A stretch of 64,000 nucleotides of DNA from Herbinix sp. (GCA_029238935.1 JAQZBN010000020.1:1-64000), one strand, 5' to 3'; shown: positions 26,872-35,950, counted from the stretch's first letter. The notes: generated from the letters alone by a model not told the origin. Made by a program: numbers and translations.

Positions 26872-27468
26872 TTATTTATAGAAATTTTTATCGAACTCTG
26901 CTGCCTTTTCTTTATGTTGCTCTTCATCATAAATCACTGCTTCTATGAATTTTCCATCTATGTCTTTCAAAAAGTCCTGTTTTAATTCCATTGCCATAAA
27001 AGCTGGATAATTAGCTCCCCATGCCGTTGTTATACCAAATTCCTTTGCTTCCACAAAACCAAACCTTGGATAATAAGTCGGATGTCCAAAAAAAAGTATT
27101 GCTCCATACCCCAGCTTCTTCGCACATTCGATGGAGTGCTTCATAAGAGCACTACCGACCCCTTGCTTTTGGTAAGCAGGCAATACACTAATTGGTCCAA
27201 AATTAAGTACCTCTATCTTTTGATGATCTGATTTTTCTATGTAGGCGTTGCTGTAGATGATATGACCGACGATTTTCCCATCCACTTCTGCTATGAAATT
27301 AAGCTCCATGATACCATCCATTTTACGCAAGGAATGAACCATATAATGTTCCGTACATCCTACACCAATTTTTTCAATTCTCTCTTCTCTCCAAAATGCC
27401 TTACGTGTTAGCTCTTCAACAGCACGATAATCTTTTTCTTCTTCTAGTCTGATTGCTATGTTATTCAA
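26872..27468 (-). CDS. GNAT-family N-acetyltransferase (YhbS-like)
   Basis: This 198-residue acetyltransferase has the CoA loop LPAYQKQGVGSALMKHSIE and the HPTYYPRFGFVEA signature seen in YhbS-type GNATs. The start is TTG at 27468: a GGAGG site lies seven bases before it and no ATG fits. It is the first of many single acetyltransferase genes in the accessory block. Substrate unknown. Confidence 0.87.
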   Translation of the reverse strand: MNNIAIRLEEEKDYRAVEELTRKAFWREERIEKIGVGCTEHYMVHSLRKMDGIMELNFIAEVDGKIVGHIIYSNAYIEKSDHQKIEVLNFGPISVLPAYQKQGVGSALMKHSIECAKKLGYGAILFFGHPTYYPRFGFVEAKEFGITTAWGANYPAFMAMELKQDFLKDIDGKFIEAVIYDEEQHKEKAAEFDKNFYK

Positions 27469-27506
27469 TATGTATCCTCCATACTTTGATGAGTCTTTAG
27501 TATATG

Positions 27507-27872
27507 TTATCCTTTAAAAGCGATAGCATCAAGTTGAAATAGTAGTCCGTCATGTCCGCCCCTATGAGCAAATTCCGTCTGGATTGATTTACGAGCAGGG
27601 TATTTACCATGAAATCTTTCTTTGATCACCTTTTCCATCACAGGAATATTCCAAACATCTCGAAACAAGCAATCCATCTTTACTACTGATTCTAAAGTTA
27701 AACCAATTGATTCCAGCCGTCTACTCAAATGATCAAAGGCTCCATTAATTTGGTCTTCAATCGGCTGTCCTATATTTCCCACACAATAGCTGACAAAAAC
27801 AAAATCTCCAGCTTCAACAATTCCGGAATGTGCCCATTCCTCATTTACGTCACTTCTTATAATTTCACTCAT
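27507..27872 (-). CDS. RidA/YjgF-family protein
   Basis: A 121-residue one-domain protein of the RidA superfamily, whose members hydrolyse reactive enamine/imine intermediates made by PLP enzymes. It shows the SYCVGNIGQPIEDQINGAFDHL stretch, the VVKMDCLFRD strand and the C-terminal RKSIQTEFAHRGGHDGLLFQLDAIA. The highly conserved Arg of canonical RidA (in R-x-x-V) is not in its usual sequence setting, so it may be a divergent RidA subgroup. AAGGAG precedes the ATG. Confidence 0.82.
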   Translation of the reverse strand: MSEIIRSDVNEEWAHSGIVEAGDFVFVSYCVGNIGQPIEDQINGAFDHLSRRLESIGLTLESVVKMDCLFRDVWNIPVMEKVIKERFHGKYPARKSIQTEFAHRGGHDGLLFQLDAIAFKG

Positions 27873-27967
27873 ATTATCCTACTCCTTCCCATACCTCGAA
27901 CCTTCTTTATATTTTGTGCTATGTATCTATTTCTATTTAAGTAATATGGATAATCTAACTATCTCTA

Positions 27968-28528
27968 TTAATAAAATGAATAGATGCAATCCGGTTGCCC
28001 TATCTCATAATTACACTCTATGATTTCTCCGGGCTTTATTACTTCTGCATAGGTTAATGTCCTCATCACCATACCATGACATACAAAAATCACTTTATTA
28101 TAATGTGCATATTGATCAGCGACTTTTCTTACTCTCTGCCTTAAATCATGTAGACATTCCCATTTTCTAACTTCACCATTCGGATATACTCCCTGATGTT
28201 TTACAAAATCCTTAGTAAGTTCTAAGCATTCCGTGAATTTGTCATATTGGAATGTTATGTCCGGCATCCATTCATGCAAATCGATTTCAACTCTTAATTC
28301 AATGCCGGTATTTTTCGAAATAATTGCAGCAGTCTGTAAGGCTCTCGTATAAGGGGAAGAAACGATAAGTTCTGCATCCTGCAGTCTGAAATCCTTTGCT
28401 GTCTGTTCTGCTTGTCGTATTCCTTCTTCGGATAATGGTGCCAAATCTTTTCCGTGTCCTATATATCCTCGTTCGTCACAGGGACTGTAATCGGGTTGTC
28501 CATGTCTTACAAGATAAATTACTGCCAT
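27968..28528 (-). CDS. Histidine phosphatase family protein
   Basis: A 186-residue branch-1 histidine phosphatase (phosphoglycerate-mutase-like). The nucleophile is in LVRHGQ (residues 6-11), SSPYTRALQTA carries the second phosphate-binding Arg, and VCHGMVMR supplies the second catalytic His near residue 150. Likely a phosphatase rather than a mutase because of its small size and lone position. The GGAGG site precedes the ATG. A 31-codon frame with its own ribosome site lies immediately upstream. Confidence 0.9.
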   Translation of the reverse strand: MAVIYLVRHGQPDYSPCDERGYIGHGKDLAPLSEEGIRQAEQTAKDFRLQDAELIVSSPYTRALQTAAIISKNTGIELRVEIDLHEWMPDITFQYDKFTECLELTKDFVKHQGVYPNGEVRKWECLHDLRQRVRKVADQYAHYNKVIFVCHGMVMRTLTYAEVIKPGEIIECNYEIGQPDCIYSFY

Positions 28529-28551
28529 ATCTTATGTACCTCCATATAAGT

Positions 28552-28647
28552 TTAGTACCATATACTCTTATCTCGGCTTTTATCTATTAATTCATAATCT
28601 TTGATATCTTCATCTACAAACCATTTAATATAATTATAAATTCCCAT
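28552..28647 (-). CDS. Possible 31-residue protein upstream of the phosphatase
   Basis: ATG at 28647 with a GGAGG site ten bases before it; the frame reads MGIYNYIKWFVDEDIKDYEL and continues to a TAA at 28552. It ends 23 bases before the histidine phosphatase start, so it could be a small cotranscribed protein or the remaining head of a lost gene. The codon use looks like coding sequence. No family recognised. Confidence 0.35.
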   Translation of the reverse strand: MGIYNYIKWFVDEDIKDYELIDKSRDKSIWY

Positions 28648-28779
28648 CAATACTTATTCCTCCATATAACAATAAAATACTGATCCATTATGTTATGCTT
28701 CGATATACGAGAGAGATGGAAATCCTTTATAATATTTAGTTAACCATCCTTTTATTTACATGATTCTATGGTAATAGCT

Positions 28780-29703
28780 CTATAACCTATATTTATCCGC
28801 TAAAACAGAATAGAATGTCATCCATTTATTCTCTTGTCCAACCTTTCCAAAGGAACAGGGTTGTTTACTCAAAGTACCCTCTAAAATCAGCTTTTCTGTA
28901 TCATTCTTTTTGTCTTCTAAGATAGTCCATGCTCTATCCATCCCTTGGCCATCTCCTACTCCAAGTATGCATAAAGACGATAGGATCAAAGGTAAACCAA
29001 TTCTCATCGGCTCAATCGGAAAGAAATTATCAATGAATCTCCAACCAGGTCGTCCTCCTGTAATCATGGTACTTTTATCTGATGTATAAAAAACATCTCG
29101 CTTTATAAAGTATTCTGTTAACCGATCGGTATTTTCAAATGTAATTCCTTTTTGCTTACAAGCAGCATATAACAATAAAGCTGCTACCGATGCTTTATAA
29201 CAGCTTTTACGCTCCGGTTTTTTATCCAATAATCTTTTACACATAAAGCCACCATCATAAAGCTGGGAGGAAGCATAGTTATCTAAAAGCATTCTTACAT
29301 CTGGTCGATTATGATACCCAAGCATAACAATTGCTCTTAGGAGCAGTGCATTGGAACAACCACCCGATTCGTTTGATCCTGTAGAATTATCTATTTCTTT
29401 TAAGGAAGCTACTGCATAATCAATAGCACGATCCATACGGCTTTCGCAACCAAGACCGTGTTCTGCTAAGGCTGTTAGGTATCGCAAGGATGTATGCATA
29501 CCGTAATCTGAGGTATCCCATGTACCATTCTCATTTTGCTTCGTTAATATCTTTTGAATACTTTTTTGTTGCCAAATCGATTTGTATGTAGTTTGTACCT
29601 CCATGTCATCAATTGATTTATCCAACAATTCTGTCAGTGTACGATATTTGATTGCAGGATTACTATCTTCCAAAAGCCATTGGATTACAGAATTTGTTAA
29701 CAT
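28780..29703 (-). CDS. Alpha/alpha-toroid protein, prenyltransferase/squalene-cyclase-repeat type
   Basis: The 307-residue protein is built of repeated helices with the motif pattern QNENGTWDTSDYGMHTSLRYLTAL and LYDGGFMCKRLL, typical of the QW-type repeats in terpene cyclases, prenyltransferases and related toroids. The catalytic DxDD or zinc ligands of true cyclases or prenyltransferases are not evident, so it may be a non-catalytic or glycan-related toroid. Stand-alone versions are common in Firmicutes with unknown role. GGGAGGG precedes the ATG. A 10-bp direct repeat lies in its upstream region. Confidence 0.75.
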   Translation of the reverse strand: MLTNSVIQWLLEDSNPAIKYRTLTELLDKSIDDMEVQTTYKSIWQQKSIQKILTKQNENGTWDTSDYGMHTSLRYLTALAEHGLGCESRMDRAIDYAVASLKEIDNSTGSNESGGCSNALLLRAIVMLGYHNRPDVRMLLDNYASSQLYDGGFMCKRLLDKKPERKSCYKASVAALLLYAACKQKGITFENTDRLTEYFIKRDVFYTSDKSTMITGGRPGWRFIDNFFPIEPMRIGLPLILSSLCILGVGDGQGMDRAWTILEDKKNDTEKLILEGTLSKQPCSFGKVGQENKWMTFYSVLADKYRL

Positions 29704-29770
29704 AAAGTTGCCCTCCCAATACTATTTTCCTTATTATCACATATCTAATAAGACAACTACATGTCATATT

Positions 29771-29794
29771 ACTACCTAAATTTCACTACCTAAA
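29771..29794. repeat. Direct repeat upstream of the toroid gene
   Basis: ACTACCTAAA occurs twice (29771-29780 and 29785-29794), four bases apart, about 70-90 bases upstream of the minus-strand start at 29703. The spacing of 14 bases between copies would place them roughly one and a third helical turns apart. A regulator site is possible; nothing more can be said. The rest of the 224-base gap shows no gene. Confidence 0.4.
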
Positions 29795-29927
29795 ACTCAC
29801 TTCCAAAATCTCTTTCTTGCTAGATAATTCATAACTCTAATTTAACCCCTTATAAGCAATATCCCATCTATTCTTATTAGATTTAATCCACCATTAAGAA
29901 TGCAATTTGTTAAGAAAAAAAGTACTC

Positions 29928-30491
29928 CTATAGATTAATTTTAAGGTCATTTAAGATCCATCTTACTGCTTCCAAAACATTTTCAGCGATGTAATCAGCA
30001 TTCACATCTTGCCAAGAGGAACGATGTTCATTTAAGCTACCTCTACCCACCCCAGTTAAGACTAGTATTCCTTTTGCATTGATATTCTTTGCTAAAACCA
30101 TATCCGACATACCCATATCACCAACTACATATGCCTTTTGCATATCCAGATCATGTTCTTCCTTTGCCTTCTCAATCATTCCGGTTAAGGGTTTTCTGCA
30201 ATTACAATGATCTTTATTATCATGAGGACAACAATAAACAGAATCAAAAAATGAATTATGAATTGCTAACTTATCTTTTAATAATTGAAGTTTAGTATCA
30301 TATTCCTCCATTGTAATTAACCCTTTTGATATATGACTTTGATTGGTTATTCCAATGGCAAGGATATTATTTTTATTAAGAAGTTGAATTGCTTCCAATG
30401 CGAAAGGAAAGAACTCAAAGGATGTAATATCTTCGAGACCTTCTCCGCCAAGGGTACCCTGAAAATCTAAAAACACTACCGGTTTTTTCAT
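29928..30491 (-). CDS. HAD-family hydrolase, GmhB/histidinol-phosphatase-like
   Basis: The 187-residue protein belongs to the HAD subclass III phosphatases. Motif I reads FLDFQGTL instead of the usual DxDGT: the nucleophile Asp9 is present but the second Asp, the general acid/base, is Gln. Motif II GITNQS and the Lys of CRKP are present. CPHDNKDHCNC is a zinc-binding insert like that of GmhB. Motif IV is seen in VVGDMGMSD. The loss of the second Asp should impair phosphatase turnover, so activity is doubtful or altered. AAGGTAGG precedes the ATG. Confidence 0.82.
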   Translation of the reverse strand: MKKPVVFLDFQGTLGGEGLEDITSFEFFPFALEAIQLLNKNNILAIGITNQSHISKGLITMEEYDTKLQLLKDKLAIHNSFFDSVYCCPHDNKDHCNCRKPLTGMIEKAKEEHDLDMQKAYVVGDMGMSDMVLAKNINAKGILVLTGVGRGSLNEHRSSWQDVNADYIAENVLEAVRWILNDLKINL

Positions 30492-30520
30492 CTTTTTACC
30501 TACCTTATTTAGACCTCAGC

Positions 30521-31042
30521 CTATAACTCTTTCGATAAATATAGAATCAAATCATCATCATTGCAACAGCTTGCATACTGATCACAAATTTTATCCTGAT
30601 ACCACGCACCGGTTCCGTCTGGTATATATCCTCGTTTTACGTACATTCGTTGAGCACTGCCATATCCATTATGTAAGCCAACTCCTAAACAGACTTTATT
30701 TCCATTCGTTGCAGCCAGTTGCTCTGCAACATCCATCAGAGCACTTCCTATACCACATCTTTGATATTTCTCAAACACTCCAAAATCAACGATTTCCGGT
30801 ATGCCCATATTTGCATAGGCACCTGCATTGGGATTCCAATATACATTAATATAACCTGCAATATTCCCTTGATATTCAGCAACGAAAGCAACTGATTTAC
30901 CACTGGCTTGGTCTTTCAATCGCATTTCATATTTTTCAGTTGTTACGTGCCACCCCTGTGCTATTTCTTCATCACAAATAATTTGAGGGTCAGTTTCTAT
31001 CATATTGCGTATTACTAAATCATCCTTATGTAAATATATCAT
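30521..31042 (-). CDS. GNAT-family N-acetyltransferase
   Basis: A 173-residue acetyltransferase with CoA loop FEKYQRCGIGSALMDVAEQL and the late motif GSAQRMYVKRGYIPDG. It is followed after 28 bases by the HAD gene on the same strand, so the two could be cotranscribed. The C-terminal CDQYASCCNDDDLILYLSKEL is typical of the stand-alone GNATs of clostridia. An AAGGAAA site precedes the ATG. Substrate unknown. Confidence 0.87.
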   Translation of the reverse strand: MIYLHKDDLVIRNMIETDPQIICDEEIAQGWHVTTEKYEMRLKDQASGKSVAFVAEYQGNIAGYINVYWNPNAGAYANMGIPEIVDFGVFEKYQRCGIGSALMDVAEQLAATNGNKVCLGVGLHNGYGSAQRMYVKRGYIPDGTGAWYQDKICDQYASCCNDDDLILYLSKEL

Positions 31043-31146
31043 CTCATTTTTCCTTCTCTATAAATAAATTTTTATTATGTAAATTCTTGCTAACCATTCA
31101 TAATATAAATTTCTTAATAAACTGAGGTCCGCTAAAGTCTGGAGCA

Positions 31147-32154
31147 TTATAATCGATATAGTTTTCCATCATAAAACTTCTCTTGAAAATTGATCGCTTT
31201 CAAAATATCGTCATCATTCATATCCCTACCATCCGGCGTTACAATCCACTTATCTTCATTGTCATTGTATCTATGGTATACCGCTATTACCGTTCCACTG
31301 AATCTATCCATCGGAGTATCAACTCCCAGGAGATAAATATCCTGTTCATCACCATCACCGGCATAGATACCCTCAATATAGCCATAATTTACAGAATACT
31401 TAATATCAGGATATCGAGAGTGACAACTTCCTAAGGGTCTGTCTATAATACCTTCGACAGCCTTTCCAATAATATTAGAATAATCAATTCTCATAGGCTT
31501 TTTATGTAACTCAGCTTCAATATAATAATGTTTGTTGTTTTGCTTTCTACCATTAAAATAACAATCGTCAATATGTCGTATTCTATTGATTGAATATTGA
31601 TGAAACAGTTTTTCGATATCCTCTAGATTTACATAAAAATGCGGTACATTGATCTCCGGTCCATCTGTTTTTATCACTGTATTTTCATCAATACGTTTGA
31701 ATGATGCTTCTGTAAAAGACCATGTTTCCTTAGAGCACAGTGTTAAGAAAATCTTACCTTCCGGCTTCAACACTCTGCTTATCTCTGAAATAATCTGGCT
31801 AATCCCTTCGGAATCAGTATGTGAAATTGAGTGATATGCAAATATACAATCAAAAGCATCATTAGAAAAAGGTAGTTGTTTCATGTCTGCAATTTTACAT
31901 AAAATATCTACATTTTCCTGTCTCTGCCATTGCTTAAGATACTCAATACCTTCTTTTGAAATATCTAAAGCAGTAACTTTATAACCATGCTTTGCAAATA
32001 AAATCGAATGCCTTCCCAACCCACAACCTAAGTCTAAAACAGAATGACAATTCTCTTTTTTCCATTTACTAGCATAGTAATAGCTTTCTTCACACGGCTC
32101 AGTCCATATTTTCTGATCAGCTAAATTCCACTCCCATCCTTTTGATTCCACCAT
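31147..32154 (-). CDS. SAM-dependent methyltransferase fused to pyrophosphatase-like domain
   Basis: Residues 1-215 are a class I methyltransferase: the SAM loop VLDLGCGLGRH is at about 39-49, followed by TALDIS and the PEGKIFLTLCSK strand. Residues 221-335 resemble a short family I inorganic pyrophosphatase: RPLGSCHSRYP, then the NYGYIEGI strand, the metal-binding triad in GDGDEQD (about 266-272) and NEDKW. Independent clostridial proteins with this pattern exist as stand-alone genes; here the frame is unbroken and the internal Met at the junction has no ribosome site, so it is read as one fusion. The ATG at 32154 follows GAGGGG; a start 13 codons upstream lacks a site. How the two activities relate is unknown. 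Confidence 0.8.
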   Translation of the reverse strand: MVESKGWEWNLADQKIWTEPCEESYYYASKWKKENCHSVLDLGCGLGRHSILFAKHGYKVTALDISKEGIEYLKQWQRQENVDILCKIADMKQLPFSNDAFDCIFAYHSISHTDSEGISQIISEISRVLKPEGKIFLTLCSKETWSFTEASFKRIDENTVIKTDGPEINVPHFYVNLEDIEKLFHQYSINRIRHIDDCYFNGRKQNNKHYYIEAELHKKPMRIDYSNIIGKAVEGIIDRPLGSCHSRYPDIKYSVNYGYIEGIYAGDGDEQDIYLLGVDTPMDRFSGTVIAVYHRYNDNEDKWIVTPDGRDMNDDDILKAINFQEKFYDGKLYRL

Positions 32155-32331
32155 ACTTAGGTCCCCTCGTATCTTCGAATTGTACTGTAACATAAGTTAA
32201 TTTTTTATTTATAAGCTTTCGTTCCACTTTCTCTATCATTCAGTTCTAAAAATATTTCTATTAGGATCAGTTCATTAATTCACTGCTGTAATAGTAATGT
32301 AACATGCTAGAACATTTTACAATAAAAAGTA

Positions 32332-32634
32332 TTATTGATTATTATCCTTGGAACCTTTTTTACGGAATAAAGACAAACCACCAAATCCACTAATAATCGC
32401 CATATAAAAACCGAAGTCGTACCACCAACCGGTATTTACAACTTCATAGACTCTTATACTTTTATTAAACAATCCCATAATAAGTGAAATTGGTGCAATC
32501 CATCCGTGCCAAATACCCCAGAAGAACCCTGCAGGTTCTGTAGATGTATATGTTCCATCCCCAGGAACACATCCTGTTAAAAGACATACACTTAAAACAA
32601 ATAAACAACTTAATAATAGAATTTTCTTCTTCAT
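32332..32634 (-). CDS. Small lipoprotein with membrane segments
   Basis: The 100-residue product has a lipoprotein signal ending in the lipobox LLTGC (Cys near residue 22), followed by a Trp-rich stretch (FFWGIWHGWIAP) and a further hydrophobic segment (about 70-88, DFGFYMAIISGFGGLSLF) with a basic tail RKKGSKDN. The Trp-rich WGIWHGWIAP pattern is recurrent in small clostridial lipoproteins of unknown function. The ATG at 32634 is seven bases after AGGAGA; a TTG two codons before is too close to the site. Confidence 0.75.
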   Translation of the reverse strand: MKKKILLLSCLFVLSVCLLTGCVPGDGTYTSTEPAGFFWGIWHGWIAPISLIMGLFNKSIRVYEVVNTGWWYDFGFYMAIISGFGGLSLFRKKGSKDNNQ

Positions 32635-32764
32635 AATCAAATCTCCTTTTAAAAATCAGTTTGTTATAGATATTATAATTCCGGTTACTTAAATAAGACC
32701 CATTGCTCCTAGATTTCATGTATACTAACTAAACAGTTTTGTGATATTATACATACGCTAAGAG

Positions 32765-33313
32765 TCATTTATTAAAGAATTTCGCTATACCCTTTACACC
32801 GGATAATGCAGTTTTATCTTCAATTGCCGGTTTATCATTGGTACCATGGCTATAGACCACAGGCAAAATATCATATGCATTCATATGACGAAGTAAGCAA
32901 CAAGCAGTATCATACGCTTTCAATACACTTCCATCTCCCCCACCAACAACAATTATGGCACCTTTTTTACTTTTCATAATAGGTTTTTCCTTGCGAAAAA
33001 ATCTAGCGCAGAAATAAGTTTGCAAGCGACTTCCTACATTTAATAATGCTCCCGTTAATTCAGAAAAATAAATAGGGGAAGCAATCAAAATATTATCACA
33101 CTCTTCTATGTATTCATAAACTTCCTGCATTCCATCCTGTATGGAACAGCCATCATGGTTCCAGCAATATCTGCAATCAATACATGGATTTATTCTACAA
33201 TCATAGGCATTGATGATTTTATACTCTCCGGTTAAATTTTTTATCACTTTATTAATCAGACTTACGGTATCGCCATTTTTTCTTGGTGAGCCATTAAAAA
33301 TTAAGGTTTTCAT
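32765..33313 (-). CDS. NADPH-dependent FMN reductase/flavodoxin-fold protein
   Basis: A flavodoxin-fold protein of 182 residues with the FMN phosphate loop NGSPRKNGDTVSLI (7-20), the ASPIYFSELTGALLNVGSRL region that packs on the flavin ring, and a Cys cluster CRINPCIDCRYCWNHDGC (about 39-56) like that of iron-sulfur flavoproteins. The Cys set suggests an Fe-S cluster may be present, as in Isf-type proteins, though spacing is only loosely similar. Redox enzyme, physiological partner unknown. AAGGAAA precedes the ATG. Confidence 0.87.
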   Translation of the reverse strand: MKTLIFNGSPRKNGDTVSLINKVIKNLTGEYKIINAYDCRINPCIDCRYCWNHDGCSIQDGMQEVYEYIEECDNILIASPIYFSELTGALLNVGSRLQTYFCARFFRKEKPIMKSKKGAIIVVGGGDGSVLKAYDTACCLLRHMNAYDILPVVYSHGTNDKPAIEDKTALSGVKGIAKFFNK

Positions 33314-33391
33314 GGTATTTTCCTTTTTTTAATAATTTGATCATAATCGAATTGATTATGCTACTATCATTAGTTATAGCTAAGTATATGT

Positions 33392-33907
33392 TTATGTGAT
33401 TAATCCGCACCTTTTGTATATATTACGAATACAAGGTGATTTTCCATCAATATACGCATCTATATCCGTTGGATATTTTGTTGCCATTTCCAGCTTAACC
33501 TTACTATACATATCCCGATCATCCGGATTTTCTTTTAACCAATTTCTGAATACAATATGTTTATATAATTCTTCATTTTCCTTGTCACATACGTATAAAT
33601 GATGCCTCATTAGATGCTCTTTATTTTCATATTTAAAAGCTTCTCTTCCCGATATACCTAAATCACCTTCATGCTTGTATCCAATGGACTCTAATTTTGT
33701 TTTTATCTGATCAAATATGGATATCTCTATCACAATATCTATATCAATGATCGGTTTTGCCGCCAAGCCTTCCACCGATGTGCTTCCTACATGTTCTATT
33801 GATATGATGTCATTCCCAATTTTTTGATCCAATTCCTCTTTAATTTTTATAAACGCATCTTTCCATTTGCGATCATAAGGTAACACGATTACACTTTTTG
33901 TCTTCAT
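33392..33907 (-). CDS. GrpB/UPF0157 family protein
   Basis: The 171-residue protein carries the signature IEHVGSTSVEGLAAKPIIDIDIVI (about 37-60), which marks the GrpB/UPF0157 family with a nucleotidyltransferase-like fold (GS...D.D). RHHLYVCDKENEELYKHIVFRNWL is the conserved second half. The biochemical role of the family is not settled; related domains are fused to dephospho-CoA kinase. A GGAG site precedes the ATG. Confidence 0.92.
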   Translation of the reverse strand: MKTKSVIVLPYDRKWKDAFIKIKEELDQKIGNDIISIEHVGSTSVEGLAAKPIIDIDIVIEISIFDQIKTKLESIGYKHEGDLGISGREAFKYENKEHLMRHHLYVCDKENEELYKHIVFRNWLKENPDDRDMYSKVKLEMATKYPTDIDAYIDGKSPCIRNIYKRCGLIT

Positions 33908-33981
33908 TTCTAACTCCTCAATGTAATATCAGCTCAATACTGATACAGATAAAGAATGAATATACATTTTTCTAATGTTAC

Positions 33982-34590
33982 TCATTTCGCACTTACTTTA
34001 ACTACATCATATTTCCGATTATCTTTTCGTAAATGATTTTTCCAATCACCACATTCACCAATTCTGTCTCCAATCTTAAAGTAATTATACGGAGCATAAA
34101 TTGCAGGAGTTAGCATTTTCAAATCTATCATTTCAAGATCAATATCTTCAAACTTCTTATCAATCTGTATATTTTTAATATCAGCTAGGAACAGATGGCT
34201 GCCATCCAATTCAATGATTTTAGTTACTTCACATTCATAAACCCAATTACTTTGCTCTAAAATAGGTACTTTTAAATAATTCCCCCATTGATAGTCATAA
34301 GGTATTTCATTCTTAAGTTTTTCCTCAGCCTTTGTAGTGCCAAAATAGTCTGCGAGCCATATAATATCTTCACTAATTAAGTTTGCCGAAAACATTCTAT
34401 CTCGTAAAATATTTGCCTTCGTCTGCTTGTTACCACCAATTGTCATCATTAAGTGAGGTGTCTTATCAAATGAAAAACCTATCCAAGTTATAATACAAAA
34501 ATTGGGTATTTCATCTTCATTTTTAGTACCTATGATATACATTGGCTGGGGACTAAATACAAAATCAGGCTTAATATCTATTTTAGTCAT
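33982..34590 (-). CDS. Flavin reductase-like (flavoredoxin) protein
   Basis: A 202-residue split-barrel FMN-binding protein of the flavin reductase-like type, with the start FSPQPMYIIGTKNEDEIPNFCIITW and the NLISEDIIWLADYFG segment. These proteins bind FMN and pass electrons from NAD(P)H or other flavoproteins. An AAGGAG site precedes the ATG. It lies near another flavoprotein gene (32765) but 74 bases or more separate each gene. Confidence 0.87.
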   Translation of the reverse strand: MTKIDIKPDFVFSPQPMYIIGTKNEDEIPNFCIITWIGFSFDKTPHLMMTIGGNKQTKANILRDRMFSANLISEDIIWLADYFGTTKAEEKLKNEIPYDYQWGNYLKVPILEQSNWVYECEVTKIIELDGSHLFLADIKNIQIDKKFEDIDLEMIDLKMLTPAIYAPYNYFKIGDRIGECGDWKNHLRKDNRKYDVVKVSAK

Positions 34591-34702
34591 GAATCTCCTT
34601 GCTCCTTTCTGTTGATTTTAATCGTTGAATCCTAATGCAACTCCTTTTAATCTTCTTAGTAATATACACTTTAGATTATCTATACATCATCCGATTCTTC
34701 TC

Positions 34703-35410
34703 TCAATGTTCTATTTCGATTCTATTTTTAAATAAACAAGTCCACATAAAATCCAACCCTTGAATTGTGTCTGGAACCCCATTCCTATATTTTCTTATTT
34801 CAATAACTTCAAAATAAGGGGTAAATAATTCAATTAGTCTTTCTTTTGTAAAAGCAACTCCTACACGTTCTCTCTGTTGATAAAACTCCCAATCATCTAC
34901 TTCATCAGCACAATCCTCTCCCCAAGCAAAACATACTAAACCGAAATATCCGCTTGGCTTAAGAATTGTCTTTAATAATTCTATGTATGTTAATCTTCTA
35001 TGTGGTGCTAAATGATGAAACATTCCCGAATCATATGCAAAGTCATACAAACCGTAAGTACTTCCCTTCAGAGCGTCTTGACACAGGAAATTTACACTAA
35101 CACTTTTTTCATGGGCAAGGTCTTTTGCATTTTGAATAGCAATTTCCGAACTATCGATAGCTGTTACCGTCGTACCTTGTTTCGCCATATAAATTGCATT
35201 TCTACCTTCTCCACAACCAAATTCAATACATGATTTCTTCGGGATACCTTTATCAAAAAACTCAACTAAATTTTCATCCGGTAATTCTTTTTGAATGATA
35301 AAATTCGCCGGATGATTACGTAGTTCATAAAAATCATTCCAAGATATACTTTCAACTTGGCTGTCTAATAATTCCATTATGTCATCTATATTATTAATAA
35401 ATGGTTTCAT
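34703..35410 (-). CDS. Class I SAM-dependent methyltransferase
   Basis: The 235-residue enzyme has the SAM loop CIEFGCGEGRNAIYMAKQG (about 58-76), the acidic TAIDSSE after the second strand and DSGMFHHLAPHRR, a typical substrate-site entrance. It most resembles small-molecule methyltransferases of the TehB/UbiE-like type with a helical N-terminal extension. Substrate unknown. AGAAGGG precedes the ATG. Confidence 0.88.
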   Translation of the reverse strand: MKPFINNIDDIMELLDSQVESISWNDFYELRNHPANFIIQKELPDENLVEFFDKGIPKKSCIEFGCGEGRNAIYMAKQGTTVTAIDSSEIAIQNAKDLAHEKSVSVNFLCQDALKGSTYGLYDFAYDSGMFHHLAPHRRLTYIELLKTILKPSGYFGLVCFAWGEDCADEVDDWEFYQQRERVGVAFTKERLIELFTPYFEVIEIRKYRNGVPDTIQGLDFMWTCLFKNRIEIEH

Positions 35411-35442
35411 ACTTACCCTTCTTTCCTTCCTCTTCTTTTACA

Positions 35443-35898
35443 TTACCACGTTTTAATCATTTTTAATGCTCCCGTCTCCCATAGCTGAGAGTATACTTTC
35501 TCAATTTCAAAACCCATCCTCTCATAAAAAGCTACCGTATTTTTATATATTGGTTTTGTATCAGGTGGTACAGTAAACAATTCAATACGATTGAAACCTA
35601 ATTCAGTTAGATATATAACAAAATGCTTCATAAGTTCTTTCCCATAACCTTTTCCACAACTCTCTCTTTGGGTTGCCATAAGTGTAATATGAGGAGAGCC
35701 ATCCCAACACGTAAAAATAATAAAAGAAGCAATATCATTATTGCATTCTAAGTACATTACATGCTGAAATACTAGATCATTTTTTGTATCCTCAGGAAGA
35801 TTTATAGTAAAGTAATCCCCAGTATAATCCAGTGCGATCTTATAAATAGAATTAATTATATTTTGGTTTGCTTGCTTTTCAATTACAATACGAGACAT
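35443..35898 (-). CDS. GNAT-family N-acetyltransferase
   Basis: This 151-residue acetyltransferase has the CoA loop QRESCGKGYGKELMKHF and the NTVAFYERMGFEIEKVY motif. It precedes the methyltransferase start by... in transcription order it lies after uppS-like and before the methyltransferase, with only 31 bases to the latter, so these two may be cotranscribed. An AAGAGGT site precedes the ATG. Substrate unknown. Confidence 0.86.
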   Translation of the reverse strand: MSRIVIEKQANQNIINSIYKIALDYTGDYFTINLPEDTKNDLVFQHVMYLECNNDIASFIIFTCWDGSPHITLMATQRESCGKGYGKELMKHFVIYLTELGFNRIELFTVPPDTKPIYKNTVAFYERMGFEIEKVYSQLWETGALKMIKTW

Positions 35899-35950
35899 AG
35901 TTGTACCTCTTAATTTTTTATGGATTAGTCCTATGAATATACAACAAGAC

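Noticed and set aside
31098..31169. 23-codon frame overlapping the end of the methyltransferase fusion gene (MENYIDYNAPDFSGPQ)
   Set aside because: The residues look coding, possibly the old tail of the pyrophosphatase-like domain, but it overlaps a real stop and has no ribosome site.
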